A stretch of 64,000 nt of DNA from Acidobacteriota bacterium (GCA_016125275.1 WGMB01000010.1:248001-312000), one strand, 5' to 3'; shown: positions 9,601-21,090, numbered from the stretch's first letter. Translations and numbers: made by a program. The notes: generated from the sequence alone by a model not told the origin.

Positions 9601-10266
9601 TCAGCTCTTGGCCGTAAACGTAAGGAAGTACTGGTAGGGCAGGAAGTCGTGCTCGGCGGCGAGGGCGAAGCCGGCCTGGCCCAGCTCGGCGATCATCTCT
9701 TCGCGCGAGATCTTCATGGCGACGCCCGGGCCGACCGGCAGCTCCTTCTTGTAGAAGTCCACGATGGCGATCCGGCCGCCGGGGCGCAGCGCCCGGCCCA
9801 GCTTGGCGTAGTAGGCCTGGCGGTTCTCGATGTGGTGCGCCACGTCGCAGATGAAGATGAGGTCCACGGAGGCGGCCGGGAGCTTGGGGTCGTCGGGCGT
9901 TCCCAGAACCGGCTCCATCTGCGTCAGGCCGGCCTCGCCGGCGCGGGCCGTGAGGTGGTCGATGAGGTCCTGCTGGATGTCGACCGCATAAACCTTCCCG
10001 TTCGGCCCGACGGCCTTCGCCAGCCGCACGGAAAAATAGCCTGAGCCGGCGCCGATGTCCGCCGCCGTTTGGCCGGCGTGGAGGTCCAGCGCCGCGACCA
10101 CCTCGTCCGGCTTCTGCCAGGGGTCCCGGTCGGGGCTCTCGAGGATGCGCGCCCACTCCTCGGCCGAGCGGTGGTGGTGGGGGTTGGGATGGTTGCGCCC
10201 GTGGTGAATCTCTTGGGCCGCGACGGGAACTGCTGCGGCGAAGGCGAGCAAACTGCGGCGCGTCAT
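9601..10266 (-). CDS. Exported class I SAM-dependent methyltransferase
   Basis: 221 residues. Residues 1-18 form a short signal-like sequence (MTRRSLLAFAAAVPVAAQ) with an Arg pair followed by hydrophobic residues and A-x-A. A His-rich stretch follows (HHGRNHPNPHHHR). The Rossmann methyltransferase core begins at about 65 with motif I (AADIGAGSGYFSVRLA), then the acidic residue after strand 2 (VYAVDIQ) and a motif IV region (VDLIFICDVAHHIENR). Distant relation to UbiE/ArsM-type methyltransferases is likely but the substrate is unknown. A signal peptide on a SAM enzyme is odd, because SAM is not expected outside the cytoplasm. It lies 9 bases downstream of the GT39-like gene. Confidence 0.85.
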   Translation of the reverse strand: MTRRSLLAFAAAVPVAAQEIHHGRNHPNPHHHRSAEEWARILESPDRDPWQKPDEVVAALDLHAGQTAADIGAGSGYFSVRLAKAVGPNGKVYAVDIQQDLIDHLTARAGEAGLTQMEPVLGTPDDPKLPAASVDLIFICDVAHHIENRQAYYAKLGRALRPGGRIAIVDFYKKELPVGPGVAMKISREEMIAELGQAGFALAAEHDFLPYQYFLTFTAKS

Positions 10267-10275
10267 GCCCTCATC

Positions 10276-11895
10276 CTAGCGCCGGACCGGGCCGACGGCT
10301 CGCGCTTTCTGGGCTTCGAGCCGGAAGACCTCGAAGGTCGGCCGCCCCAGGCGATCCCGCACCAGGGCGAGCGTCACCGGCCGCAGGCCCAGGCTGTGGA
10401 TGTAGCCGTCGAAACGCGGCCGCACGCGCGGAAAGATCCGGCGGCCGGCGGCGTGGTCGACGAAGACCGAGCCGGGCGCGGCGACCCAGGGCGCGGCTTG
10501 GTCGAGCGCGGCGGGATCAGGCGACTCCGGGCTGGAAAAGGGCTCCATGCCGCCGTGGATGGGCAGACGGCCCTCGCCCAGCACGCGCAACGCGTCGTAG
10601 GCGCCCCAGTCGAGCACCCAGATCTGCTCGGGCTCGAGCGCGCGCAGCTCGTCGCGCAGCCCCGTGATGGCGTTGGTCCAGATCACGGCCGCCCCGTGCG
10701 TATAGCCGCGCCCCACGAACAACGCCAGCATGGCCGCATTGGCCGCCAGGCAGACAGCCAGTGCGACGCCCGCGGGCCGGCGCCACGCCCGGCCCCGCGT
10801 CCACAACGAAGCCAGAAAGCCGGCCACGATGAGATGCGGCAGCGGCCACAGCAGCACCACGTGATGCGAGCCGACGCCCACGTCCTTGCCGATCAGCGTC
10901 TGCGGGTAAGCGATCAGGAATGCCACGGCGGCCCAGCGGCGCAAGCGCTGCTCGGGCTCGTCGCCGCGCCACGGGGTCGCCGCCAGGGCGATCACAAACA
11001 GTAGCGGCAGCGGCGTCGTCGGCCAGTCGAACGGCTTCGGCGACGGCTGTGCGGACTCGCCCGGGGGCGGCTCGACCATGGAGTCCAGCAGCGCCGAGCC
11101 GTCGAGCGTGTCATGCAGTAAGGCCAGCCGATAGCGAAGGTGTTCGGGGCCGAGCTGCGGCTCGAAGGCCCCGGCAGTGGCCCCTTGCGTGGAGAGGTTG
11201 TAGACCAGGAAGGGCGACGCCGCCAGACAGAAGCTCGCCATCCCCAGCCCGACGCGCCGGACCGACAGCATCCGCAGAGCCTCCGTGCGATAGACCAACA
11301 CCGTGGCGCCGACGACGCCGGTCAGCATCCACACGAACAGCGCCTTGTCCCACAATCCCAGTCCAAAAGCGGCGCAGCCGCCGGCGAGCCAGAGTTTGCC
11401 GCCGCCCCCGGCGTACCGCGCCCAGGCCCACAGCCCGGCGATCAGCAGCAGGTGCTGCAACACCGTGGGGCCCCAGTCGAAACAGGTGGTGATGACGAAG
11501 CTCGGATCGCAGGCGAGCAGCAGCGCCGCGAAGGCGGCCATTCGCTCGGAGCCGACCCGCCGCGCCCAGCCGTGGAACAGCCACAGCGTCCAGGCGCCGA
11601 GCAGCAGCACAGGCAGCCGGATGCTGAGCTTGGACGGCGCGAAGGCCTGGAAGACGTGGCGGTAGAGCCAGCTCTTGAGCGTGCCCGCGTAGCTGACCTG
11701 CATCAGCGGAGCCTCGCCCAGCGGCGTGGCGACCACGCCCACGGCGCTCTCCGGCGGGTGAAAGGCCCCCACGCTGACCGCTTCGTCGTTCTGAATGCCG
11801 AGCACGGGCAACAACGCCATGCCGAGGCATAGGAAGGCGGCGATTGCCGCGAGGATACAGCTGGGCCGGCCCGTCCGCCGGATGGGTGAGATCAT
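10276..11895 (-). CDS. Multi-pass membrane glycosyltransferase, GT39/ArnT-like
   Basis: About 539 residues. The start is taken as the ATG at 11895 (MISPIRRTG) because the in-frame extension upstream to 12030 is Arg-rich and lacks coding character. After a first membrane segment, the first extracytoplasmic loop has the acidic pair of the family (GIQNDEAVSVGAFHPP), the expected catalytic aspartate site of GT39/ArnT-type lipid-phosphate-sugar transferases. Some ten further hydrophobic segments follow and then a soluble C-terminal part. The acceptor, whether lipid A, glycan or protein, cannot be read from sequence. It is the first gene of a minus-strand run with the methyltransferase and DUF4262 genes. 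Confidence 0.82.
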   Translation of the reverse strand: MISPIRRTGRPSCILAAIAAFLCLGMALLPVLGIQNDEAVSVGAFHPPESAVGVVATPLGEAPLMQVSYAGTLKSWLYRHVFQAFAPSKLSIRLPVLLLGAWTLWLFHGWARRVGSERMAAFAALLLACDPSFVITTCFDWGPTVLQHLLLIAGLWAWARYAGGGGKLWLAGGCAAFGLGLWDKALFVWMLTGVVGATVLVYRTEALRMLSVRRVGLGMASFCLAASPFLVYNLSTQGATAGAFEPQLGPEHLRYRLALLHDTLDGSALLDSMVEPPPGESAQPSPKPFDWPTTPLPLLFVIALAATPWRGDEPEQRLRRWAAVAFLIAYPQTLIGKDVGVGSHHVVLLWPLPHLIVAGFLASLWTRGRAWRRPAGVALAVCLAANAAMLALFVGRGYTHGAAVIWTNAITGLRDELRALEPEQIWVLDWGAYDALRVLGEGRLPIHGGMEPFSSPESPDPAALDQAAPWVAAPGSVFVDHAAGRRIFPRVRPRFDGYIHSLGLRPVTLALVRDRLGRPTFEVFRLEAQKARAVGPVRR

Positions 11896-12011
11896 CCAAT
11901 CAGGTCCTCGAGCGCTTCTCAGGACGCGGGCGGCTTCCTTTTGATACGCCCGGCGGCCACGCGCGGTTGCACGAACTGCGGCCGGGATGGCCGACAATAG
12001 CCGCAGGACGC

Positions 12012-14276
12012 ATGAACGGCGCGGCGACACCGGTCTTGAAGGATCTGGTCCTGGTGGGCGGCGGACACAGCCACGTCTTCGTGCTGAAAGCCTTCGGCAT
12101 GACGCCGCTGCCGGGCGTGCGGATCACCCTGGTCTGCCGCGACGTCCACACGCCGTACTCGGGGATGCTGCCCGGGCTGATCGCCGGGCACTACGACTTC
12201 GACGAAGCGCACATCGACCTGCAAAAGCTGGCCCGCTTCGGCGGAGCCCGCTTCTTCCATGACGAGGTCGTCGGCCTGGACCTGGACAAGCGCGAGGTCC
12301 GCTTCCGCAGCCGTCCGCCGCTGGGCTACGACGTCCTGTCGATCGACATCGGGTCCAACCCTGCCCGCAACGAGGTTCCCGGCGCCGAGCGCTACGCCAC
12401 GGCCGTTAAGCCCATCGGGCGGTTGGTGGCCAAGTGGGAGGCCGTGATCGCCCGCACGCTGGAGGCCAAGGGCGCCTGGCGGATCGGTGTGGTCGGCGCG
12501 GGCGCGGCCGGTGTGGAAGTGACGCTGGCGATGCAGTACCGGCTGCGCGAGCTGTTGCGGGCGGTTCCCGGCGCGGCCGACCCGGAGTTCCACCTGTTCA
12601 GCTCGTCCCCGGACGTCCTACCCAGCCATAACCGCTGGGTGCGCAGCAAGTTCGGCCGTATCCTCGAGGAGCGCGGCGTGCGGGTTCACCCCGCCAGCCG
12701 CGTGACGTCGGTGACGGCGGAAGGCGTGGTGGACCAGGGCGGCGGCTTCCACCCGCTCGACGAGGTGCTGTGGACCACCCAGGCGGCCGCCCAGAGCTGG
12801 CCGGCGGAAGCGGGCTTGCAGGTCGACGAGCGCGGCTTCATCCAGGTCGACGACACCCTGCAGTCGCTGTCGCACCCGAATGTCCTCGCCGCCGGGGATG
12901 TGGCGACGATGGTCAACCACCCGCGCGAGAAAGCCGGCGTGTTCGCCGTGCGGCAGGGCCCGCCGCTGGCCGAGAACGTCCGACGGCTGCTGCTGGGCCG
13001 CCGACCCGAGCGCTTCCGGCCCCAGAAGAGGTTTCTGAGCCTGGTGAGCACGGGCGACAAGTACGCAGTGGCGTCACGGTCGTTCTGGGCTCTCGAAGGC
13101 GGTTGGGTCTGGAACTGGAAGGATTCCATCGACCGCAAGTTCATGGCGAAGTTCGGCGAGGAGCTGCCAAAGACGATGGAGCACCCGCCGGCAACGCTGC
13201 ACACCGGTTTGGCCGACGACGCCAGCCGCCATCTGCTCTCCGCCGGCGGCATGCGCTGCGCCGGTTGCGGCTCCAAGCTCGGCAGCGGCGTGCTCGAGAA
13301 GGTGCTGGCCAAGATCGAGCCGCTCGAGCGCGACGACGTGTTGGTGGGCCTGCGCGGGGCGGATGACGCCGCCGTCTGGCGCGTCCCCTGCGGCAAGGTC
13401 GCCGTGCAGTCGGTGGACTTCTTTGGGGCGATCGTCAACGACCCCTACGTGTTCGGCAAGATCGCCGCCGAGCATGCCTTGAGCGACCTGTACGCCATGG
13501 GCGCCGAGCCGCAGAGCGCTCTGGCGACGGCGATCGTCCCCTACGGCCTGCCGCCGAAGGAGGAGCAGGCGCTGTTCCACTTGCTCTCCGGCGCCAACGA
13601 GGTGCTGCGGGAGGCCGGGGCGGCGCTGATCGGCGGCCATTCGACCGAAGGGACCGACCTGGCCTTGGGGCTGACGGTCAACGGCTTCTCGGACCCCGAG
13701 GACGTCTGGCGCAAGGGCGGCGCGCAGCCCGGCGACCGCTTGATCCTCACCAAGGCTCTCGGGACCGGCACGCTGTTTGCTGCCGAGATGGCCCGCCAGG
13801 CCAAAGGGCGCTGGATCGCCGGCGCGATCGCCTCGATGCTGCGCTCGAACCGCGCCGCGGCGGGCGTGTTGCGGGACCACGGCGCCCGTAGTTGTACCGA
13901 CGTCACGGGCTTCGGGCTACTCGGCCACTTGCTGGGGCTGCTGCGCGCCGACGATCTGGGCGCCGACCTCGCGCTGGAGGACCTGCCGATCCTCGACGGC
14001 GCCCTCGAGACCGCCGCTGCCGGGTTGCTGTCGACCCTCCACCCGGAAAACCTGCGGGCCGAGCAGGCCCTGGTTCCTGCGGCCGGCGACCCCGGTGCCG
14101 CCCTTCGCCTGCTGCTTTTCGACCCGCAAACATCCGGCGGGCTGCTGGCCGCCGTGCCGCCGGACCGAGCCCTCGCCTGCCTGACCGAGCTCCATGAAAA
14201 GGGCTACCCGGACGCGGCGGTCATCGGGACCGTACAACCGACAGGCGGCGTCCGCCTGACGGCGACCGGCGCCTGA
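12012..14276 (+). CDS. selD: Pyridine-nucleotide-disulfide oxidoreductase fused to selenide, water dikinase
   Basis: 754 residues. The N-terminal half (about 1-400) is an NDH-2-like FAD oxidoreductase of the kind known as an N-terminal fusion to SelD (LVLVGGGHSHV near residue 12; second dinucleotide fold GVVGAGAAGVEV; NVLAAGDVATM). The C-terminal half (about 410-754) is selenide, water dikinase, which makes selenophosphate from selenide and ATP. The GAGCGxK site reads CAGCGSK, so the catalytic residue is Cys419 with Lys422; it is the cysteine form and needs no selenocysteine. ATG 12012 begins right before the FAD motif. Other selenium genes (selA, selB, ybbB/selU) are not in the window, so the use made of selenophosphate is not visible here. 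The PIG-L gene follows after 33 bases. Confidence 0.95.
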   Translation: MNGAATPVLKDLVLVGGGHSHVFVLKAFGMTPLPGVRITLVCRDVHTPYSGMLPGLIAGHYDFDEAHIDLQKLARFGGARFFHDEVVGLDLDKREVRFRSRPPLGYDVLSIDIGSNPARNEVPGAERYATAVKPIGRLVAKWEAVIARTLEAKGAWRIGVVGAGAAGVEVTLAMQYRLRELLRAVPGAADPEFHLFSSSPDVLPSHNRWVRSKFGRILEERGVRVHPASRVTSVTAEGVVDQGGGFHPLDEVLWTTQAAAQSWPAEAGLQVDERGFIQVDDTLQSLSHPNVLAAGDVATMVNHPREKAGVFAVRQGPPLAENVRRLLLGRRPERFRPQKRFLSLVSTGDKYAVASRSFWALEGGWVWNWKDSIDRKFMAKFGEELPKTMEHPPATLHTGLADDASRHLLSAGGMRCAGCGSKLGSGVLEKVLAKIEPLERDDVLVGLRGADDAAVWRVPCGKVAVQSVDFFGAIVNDPYVFGKIAAEHALSDLYAMGAEPQSALATAIVPYGLPPKEEQALFHLLSGANEVLREAGAALIGGHSTEGTDLALGLTVNGFSDPEDVWRKGGAQPGDRLILTKALGTGTLFAAEMARQAKGRWIAGAIASMLRSNRAAAGVLRDHGARSCTDVTGFGLLGHLLGLLRADDLGADLALEDLPILDGALETAAAGLLSTLHPENLRAEQALVPAAGDPGAALRLLLFDPQTSGGLLAAVPPDRALACLTELHEKGYPDAAVIGTVQPTGGVRLTATGA

Positions 14277-14309
14277 TACGCTGTCAAGCAACCGCAAGGA
14301 GAATCGATC

Positions 14310-15281
14310 ATGCACAGGCGCAACTTTCTCGGGCATTCCTTGGCCGGCGGCGCGATGGCCGGCGCCTTGCCGGCTTCGGCCGCGGCGGCGCAGGCGCCCA
14401 AGGGCTTCCCCACGGACCAGGAGTCGGAAGTCTTCTTCGAGAAGTCCCAATCCGGCAAGCCGCACCAGGGCAAGGTGCTGGCGGCCATCCAACCGCACTG
14501 CGACGACATCCCGATTTTCGCCGGCGGCACGGTGCTCAAGCTGATCGACGAGGGCTACAAGGGCTACCTGATCCGCACCAGCAACGACGAGATGGCCGGC
14601 CGCGGCGCGACGGTGGGCGAGGTGGTGCTGGCCAACGAGGTCGACACCCACGAGGTGGGCCGCCGGATGGGCCTGGTGAAGACCTACGATCTGGGCTACC
14701 GGAACCACATCATGGACGGCGTGTCCCTGCTGGAGTTTCGGGCGCGGCTGATCTTCCTGTTCCGGCTGCTGCGGGTGGACACGGTGGTCTGCTACGACCC
14801 TTGGGGCCACTACGAGGAGAACCCCGACCACTACGTGACGGCCAAGATGGTCGAGGCCGCCTGCTGGATGTCCGGCGGCCGCTGGGACTACCCGGAGCAC
14901 TTCGAGGCGGGCCTGAAGCCGAAGTCGATCAGCGAGAAGTACTACTTCTCGCGCGGACCGCAGTTGGTGAACCGCGTGGTCGACATCAGCAAGTACATGG
15001 ACCAGAAGGTCCACGTGAACGTGGCGAACGTGACCCAGGGGCCGGCCGGCGAGAACGGTTCGGCGCTGCGCCGCCGCTTGGCCGAGCAGGGCAAGAAGCT
15101 GCCGCTGCTGGGCGATGACGACGACACCGCCAACCGCCAGTACATCAAGCACTTGGTTTTTCACGAAGACGGCGAGCTGGGCAAGCAGTACGGCGTGGAC
15201 TACGCCGAGAAGTTCCACTACATCGGACCCGGCGACGGTTTCGTAGAGGACTACGTCGAGCGCAACGCGGTGCCGCTGTAA
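14310..15281 (+). CDS. Exported PIG-L (LmbE-like) family deacetylase
   Basis: 323 residues. It has a twin-arginine-like signal peptide (HRRNFLGHSLAGG... to A-A-A-A-Q near 28). The zinc site PHCDD (His63, Asp65, Asp66) and a later His174 in the stretch NPDHYVT are the usual metal ligands and catalytic residues of the family, which removes N-acetyl groups from sugars such as GlcNAc-inositol. Exported forms with a twin-arginine signal are frequent in Acidobacteria and Planctomycetes and are thought to act on polysaccharide substrates; this substrate is unknown. AAGGAG lies 8 bases before the ATG. Confidence 0.9.
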   Translation: MHRRNFLGHSLAGGAMAGALPASAAAAQAPKGFPTDQESEVFFEKSQSGKPHQGKVLAAIQPHCDDIPIFAGGTVLKLIDEGYKGYLIRTSNDEMAGRGATVGEVVLANEVDTHEVGRRMGLVKTYDLGYRNHIMDGVSLLEFRARLIFLFRLLRVDTVVCYDPWGHYEENPDHYVTAKMVEAACWMSGGRWDYPEHFEAGLKPKSISEKYYFSRGPQLVNRVVDISKYMDQKVHVNVANVTQGPAGENGSALRRRLAEQGKKLPLLGDDDDTANRQYIKHLVFHEDGELGKQYGVDYAEKFHYIGPGDGFVEDYVERNAVPL

Positions 15282-15312
15282 GGCGGCGGCGATGTAGAGC
15301 TACACTCGTTGG

Positions 15313-16509
15313 TTGCTGACGTTCCTGTTTTGGTTTTTCGTGGGCCCGGCGGCGTTGGCGGCGGCCTTGTCGATCCGCTCCGGCCGCCGTTTCCAGGACT
15401 ACGTCGAGTCCGAGATTCTGGGCGAGCCCGACCCGGACGAGGCGCCCTACCAGCCGCCGGTCACTCTCTTTCTGCCCGTCCGCGGGGCCGACCATGACTT
15501 GGCGGCCAACCTGCGCTCGCTGCAGGCGCAAGACTACCCGGACTATGAGCTGATCGTGGTTTGCCGCGACGCCGACGACCCGGCCGTCGCCGCGGCGCGG
15601 TTGGTGCTGGGCGACGGCTTCCGACTGGTGGTGGCCGGAGCGCCGCCCGACCATACCGGCGAAAAGGTCCACAACCTGCTCGAGGCCGTGCGCCAGGCTC
15701 GGCCGGAGAGCGAGGCCTTTGCCTTCGCCGACTCCGACGGACGCGTCGCCGCGGGCTGGCTGGCGAACCTGATCCAGCCACTGGGGCGCGAAGGCGTGGG
15801 CGCGGCGACCGGCTTTCGCTGGCATTTCCCCGAGGAAGGCGGCTTCTGGCCGCTGCTGCGTAGCGCTTGGGACGCCACCATCGTCGGCTCGATGCGTCCG
15901 GACGGCAAGAACTTCGCCTGGGGCGGCGGCATGGCGATTCGCCGCGAAGTCTTTGAAAGCGCGGAGGTCGCCCGGTACTGGCAAGGGACGGTGAGCGACG
16001 ACTACCGCCTGACGCAGGCGATCCACGATGCCGGCCTCGAGCTCCGCTTCGCCCCCAAGGCCATGGTGGCGACGACCGGCTCCTGCTCGCGCGATGAGTT
16101 CCTGGCGTGGACGACGCGCCAGCTCACCATCACCAAGGTCTACCGCAAGAACCTGTGGACGGCCGGGCTGATCGCGCACATCGTCTACTGCGGCGCGATG
16201 GTCGCAGGGATGGTCGCGTGCCTACTCGGCGAGCCGATCGGCCTGGGCGCGCTGGTGGTGACGCAAGCGCCCGGCATGGCGAAAGGAGCCTCGCGCGGCT
16301 ACGCCGGCCGGCTGATGTTTCCCGACCGCGAGGACTGGTTCGACCGCCACGGCTGGTGCTACTTCTGGCTGACGCCGATCGCCACCTGGATTTGGCTCTA
16401 CGCCTTCCTGACCTCGGCGGCTACACGGACGATCCGCTGGCGCGGCTACGTCTACGAGCTGCCGTCGGCGGAGACCACCCGGCTGGTCGAAGGGCCGGCC
16501 TCGTCCTGA
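15313..16509 (+). CDS. Membrane-bound family 2 glycosyltransferase (ceramide-glucosyltransferase/HpnI-like)
   Basis: 398 residues with a TTG start at 15313 and one N-terminal membrane segment (FLFWFFVGPAALAAAL). The catalytic domain has VTLFLPVRGAD, the nucleotide/metal motif ADSDGR (DxD-like), the acceptor region WGGGMAIRREVF and TVSDDYRLT. The LTITKVYR region stands where the family's (Q/R)xxRW motif would be, so it is diverged. Two or three membrane segments follow. The arrangement fits the GT21-like ceramide glucosyltransferase/HpnI group. There is no hpn (hopanoid) gene nearby, so the lipid acceptor is open. It converges with the small secreted-protein gene. Confidence 0.8.
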   Translation: MLTFLFWFFVGPAALAAALSIRSGRRFQDYVESEILGEPDPDEAPYQPPVTLFLPVRGADHDLAANLRSLQAQDYPDYELIVVCRDADDPAVAAARLVLGDGFRLVVAGAPPDHTGEKVHNLLEAVRQARPESEAFAFADSDGRVAAGWLANLIQPLGREGVGAATGFRWHFPEEGGFWPLLRSAWDATIVGSMRPDGKNFAWGGGMAIRREVFESAEVARYWQGTVSDDYRLTQAIHDAGLELRFAPKAMVATTGSCSRDEFLAWTTRQLTITKVYRKNLWTAGLIAHIVYCGAMVAGMVACLLGEPIGLGALVVTQAPGMAKGASRGYAGRLMFPDREDWFDRHGWCYFWLTPIATWIWLYAFLTSAATRTIRWRGYVYELPSAETTRLVEGPASS

Positions 16510-16519
16510 AAAATGGGAA

Positions 16520-16549
16520 ACCCGCCGACATGGGGGCCATTCGGCGGGT
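16520..16549. terminator. Hairpin between convergent genes
   Basis: Perfect 9-base arms ACCCGCCGA / TCGGCGGGT with a 12-base loop, starting 11 bases after the glycosyltransferase stop. It is placed as a bidirectional terminator between convergent genes. Confidence 0.6.
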
Positions 16550-16581
16550 CGCGGAGGCGCCAAACTCCAAGATTTCGCCCG

Positions 16582-16603
16582 GGCGGGGACTGGAGCCCCC
16601 GCC
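16582..16603. terminator. Second hairpin between the same convergent genes
   Basis: GGCGGGG pairs with CCCCGCC across an 8-base loop, about 30 bases beyond the first hairpin and 29 bases beyond the stop of the minus-strand gene. It probably serves the minus-strand transcript. Confidence 0.45.
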
Positions 16604-16631
16604 GGAGCAGCGAGAGCGACGGGCTGACTGC

Positions 16632-17021
16632 TTAGTCGTCGCTGAGGGTCACGCCCGTCGGGGCGGACTCGTGGCCCGGAGCCGGCAACTCCACGGCGGC
16701 GTCGCTCATCCAGACCTTGTCGAGCGACATGACGGCGCCCATCTTGCGGAACTCCACGTGCGGCTTGACCGAACGGTTGTAGGCGTCGATGGGCAGGGCG
16801 GCGACGGCGCGCTGCTGTTCATTGTCGAGATTGCGCAGCGTGACGACGCCGGTCATCTGGTCCGCGGAAATCTCATAGGACCCGGCGGGCATGTGGACGT
16901 TGCCGGCTACGAACGCGAAAGGCGCGTACACGCGAACGGCATTCTCCGAGGGAGCCGCCAGCAAGGGCAGCGAGCACAGCGCGGCGATTAGCAGCGACTT
17001 GGCGAGATTGTTCATGAGCAT
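16632..17021 (-). CDS. Small secreted protein of an Acidobacteria-type family
   Basis: 129 residues from ATG 17021; AGGAGG stands 12 bases upstream, and the ATG six bases further in (17015) is an alternative. A signal peptide (LAKSLLIAALCSLPLLAAPSE) is followed by a compact beta-rich part: 'VRVYAPFAFVAGNVHMPAGSYEI' style, with conserved F-x-[AV]-G-N and L/M-PAG-[SE]-Y. Proteins of this pattern are numerous in Acidobacteria, but no function is established to my knowledge. A good sigma70 promoter precedes it. Confidence 0.75.
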   Translation of the reverse strand: MLMNNLAKSLLIAALCSLPLLAAPSENAVRVYAPFAFVAGNVHMPAGSYEISADQMTGVVTLRNLDNEQQRAVAALPIDAYNRSVKPHVEFRKMGAVMSLDKVWMSDAAVELPAPGHESAPTGVTLSDD

Positions 17022-17090
17022 CTTGGTCTTGAACCTCCTGACTTGGGAAGCGAGATAACTGTAACGAGGACGACGTTGGCCCCCATAAAA

Positions 17091-17119
17091 ATTATTGATT
17101 GGGCGAATCAACTTGTCAA
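17091..17119 (-). promoter_or_regulatory. Sigma70-type promoter of the small secreted protein gene
   Basis: On the minus strand TTGACA (17119-17114) is followed after exactly 17 bases by AATAAT (17096-17091). This is five of six matches at -10 and six of six at -35, and transcription would begin about 60 bases upstream of the ATG at 17021. Confidence 0.7.
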
Positions 17120-17195
17120 AGAGACGCCCGGCGAGCGGGTTTCGATAACGCCGCTCGGCAATTTCTTGGCTGGAAGTGTGTGAAAAGACGCCGAT

Positions 17196-18026
17196 CTAGT
17201 CGCTCACCGCACCAGCGGCGTCGATGAGATCCTGGCTCAGCACGGTCGGGCACCAGAAGCGCTCGATGTGCTCAATCACGAGCTGCGTGCCTTGTTCATG
17301 CGTCACGTACGGCCGGTCGCGCGGGTCGTACATGGCGTCGGTGAGGTCGCGGACGAGCATCACGTTCATGCCGAGGCGGGTCTGCTGGCGAATGCCGAAC
17401 GGCCGCCCCAGCACGCACATGTTGGCGTGCACGCCCATGAGCAGCACGTTCTTCACGCCTTCGCGGGCGCAGTAGTTGTAGATCTCTTGCCCGTCGTCGG
17501 AGATGCCGTCCTGCGGCGCGATGACCAGCCCGGGATGTTCGCGGTTGTAGAAGCGGACCTTGGCGCGCGGCACCTCGTCGTCGCAGGCCTCGGCGTCGTC
17601 GATCGGCAGGGCGGCTTCGGACTTGGGGTCGAGGTAGCACCAGCGCTCGATCGGGACCGGCGGCTTGGAGGGTTCCACGGCCTGCATCGCCAGCCGCTGG
17701 GGAGCGTCGCGATAGAAGTCCATGGTGCCGCTGGGCGCGTGGATGACGTGCACGCCGAGGGCTCGCGCCGCGTCGAGCGTCTGATTCATGCGAGGGACCA
17801 AGGCTTCGAGCCGCCGCACCGACGAGCGGCAGTAGTGGTCGTCCCACATGTCGCAGATGATGATGAGCGTTTGGCGCGCGGCCAACGCCTGGGACTGCTC
17901 AATCGGACCGGCCGCCGTGCGGCGACGGGTGTGGAAGCCGATGCTCGCGGCCGCGCCCGGACGGGCGGCGTAGGCGCCGGCGACGGAGGCGAGAGAAGCG
18001 GCGAGCAGACGGCGGCGGGTGAGCAT
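17196..18026 (-). CDS. Exported isochorismatase-like cysteine hydrolase
   Basis: 276 residues. The N-terminus is a twin-arginine-like signal (TRRRLLAASLASVAGAYA). The isochorismatase-like fold starts near 53 with the conserved acid (LIIICDMWDDH, Asp59) and continues to the nucleophile region (GVHANMCVLGRPFG, Cys204) with the cis-peptide pattern preceding it. Members hydrolyse amide or ether bonds (nicotinamidase, carbamoylsarcosine amidase); this substrate is unknown. It is read after, and possibly together with, the HMA-like protein gene, whose stop lies 15 bases upstream of its start. Confidence 0.85.
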   Translation of the reverse strand: MLTRRRLLAASLASVAGAYAARPGAAASIGFHTRRRTAAGPIEQSQALAARQTLIIICDMWDDHYCRSSVRRLEALVPRMNQTLDAARALGVHVIHAPSGTMDFYRDAPQRLAMQAVEPSKPPVPIERWCYLDPKSEAALPIDDAEACDDEVPRAKVRFYNREHPGLVIAPQDGISDDGQEIYNYCAREGVKNVLLMGVHANMCVLGRPFGIRQQTRLGMNVMLVRDLTDAMYDPRDRPYVTHEQGTQLVIEHIERFWCPTVLSQDLIDAAGAVSD

Positions 18027-18041
18027 GTCGCCGTCAGGATA

Positions 18042-18497
18042 TCACCGCTCTTTGGGATCGGGACGCCATTTCTCGAGCTCGAACCGGCCGTCCAGAATCC
18101 GGCCCGCCGCCTCGCCGTGAGCGCCCGCGGGCGGAAGCTCGGCTCCGGCGAGCGGCAGAGCCTCGGTGAGACCGTCGGGCTGCAGGCTCGGTCCGCCGTC
18201 GCCGCCGACGACCGCACCGCGGCAGACCGCCTCGATCGAGGCGATCTTGGTCCCGTCCTGCGTGATGCGAGCTTCCAGCGGCCCCAGCCGCACCTTGTTG
18301 CCGACGGCGAGGGCGAGGCGAATCGTCGAGGTCTCCAGGTCGAGCTCGACCTTCTCCACCCCACGCACGCGAGCCAGCCGCGGCTCGAGCGATTCGGCGC
18401 ACGAGAGACAATCGGTCCCCTCGAAGACGATGCGGAGCTCGAGGAACTCGGCGGGCGCCGCCGCGACCGCGGCCAACAGGAGAATTGCCAAGCGCAT
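18042..18497 (-). CDS. Exported HMA-like (heavy-metal-associated) domain protein
   Basis: 151 residues from ATG 18497 (another ATG lies at 18506). A signal peptide (LAILLLAAVAAAPAEF) precedes a ferredoxin-like fold with a metal-binding CxxC (Cys30 and Cys33 in TDCLSCAESLEPRL), then GVEKVELDLETSTIRL, the standard HMA helix-strand pattern. The C-terminal 70 residues do not suggest a family. Copper or zinc binding in the periplasm is a reasonable but unproven guess. It is divergent from the helicase gene. Confidence 0.65.
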   Translation of the reverse strand: MRLAILLLAAVAAAPAEFLELRIVFEGTDCLSCAESLEPRLARVRGVEKVELDLETSTIRLALAVGNKVRLGPLEARITQDGTKIASIEAVCRGAVVGGDGGPSLQPDGLTEALPLAGAELPPAGAHGEAAGRILDGRFELEKWRPDPKER

Positions 18498-18607
18498 CGG
18501 CCTCATTCGAGCAGACCGGCCGCGCCTCGAGCAAGGTCGCCGCGCCGCCGGGCGGAACCCGCGCCTCGGATCAAGCGGTCCTCGCACGCTACACTGACCC
18601 TTGGCGC

Positions 18608-21073
<2,466 letters not shown>

Positions 21074-21090
21074 AGGGTAAGCCCCAGGAG

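Noticed and set aside
12012-14276. A selenocysteine codon in SelD
   Set aside because: The active-site position is an ordinary cysteine (Cys419) and there is no in-frame TGA.
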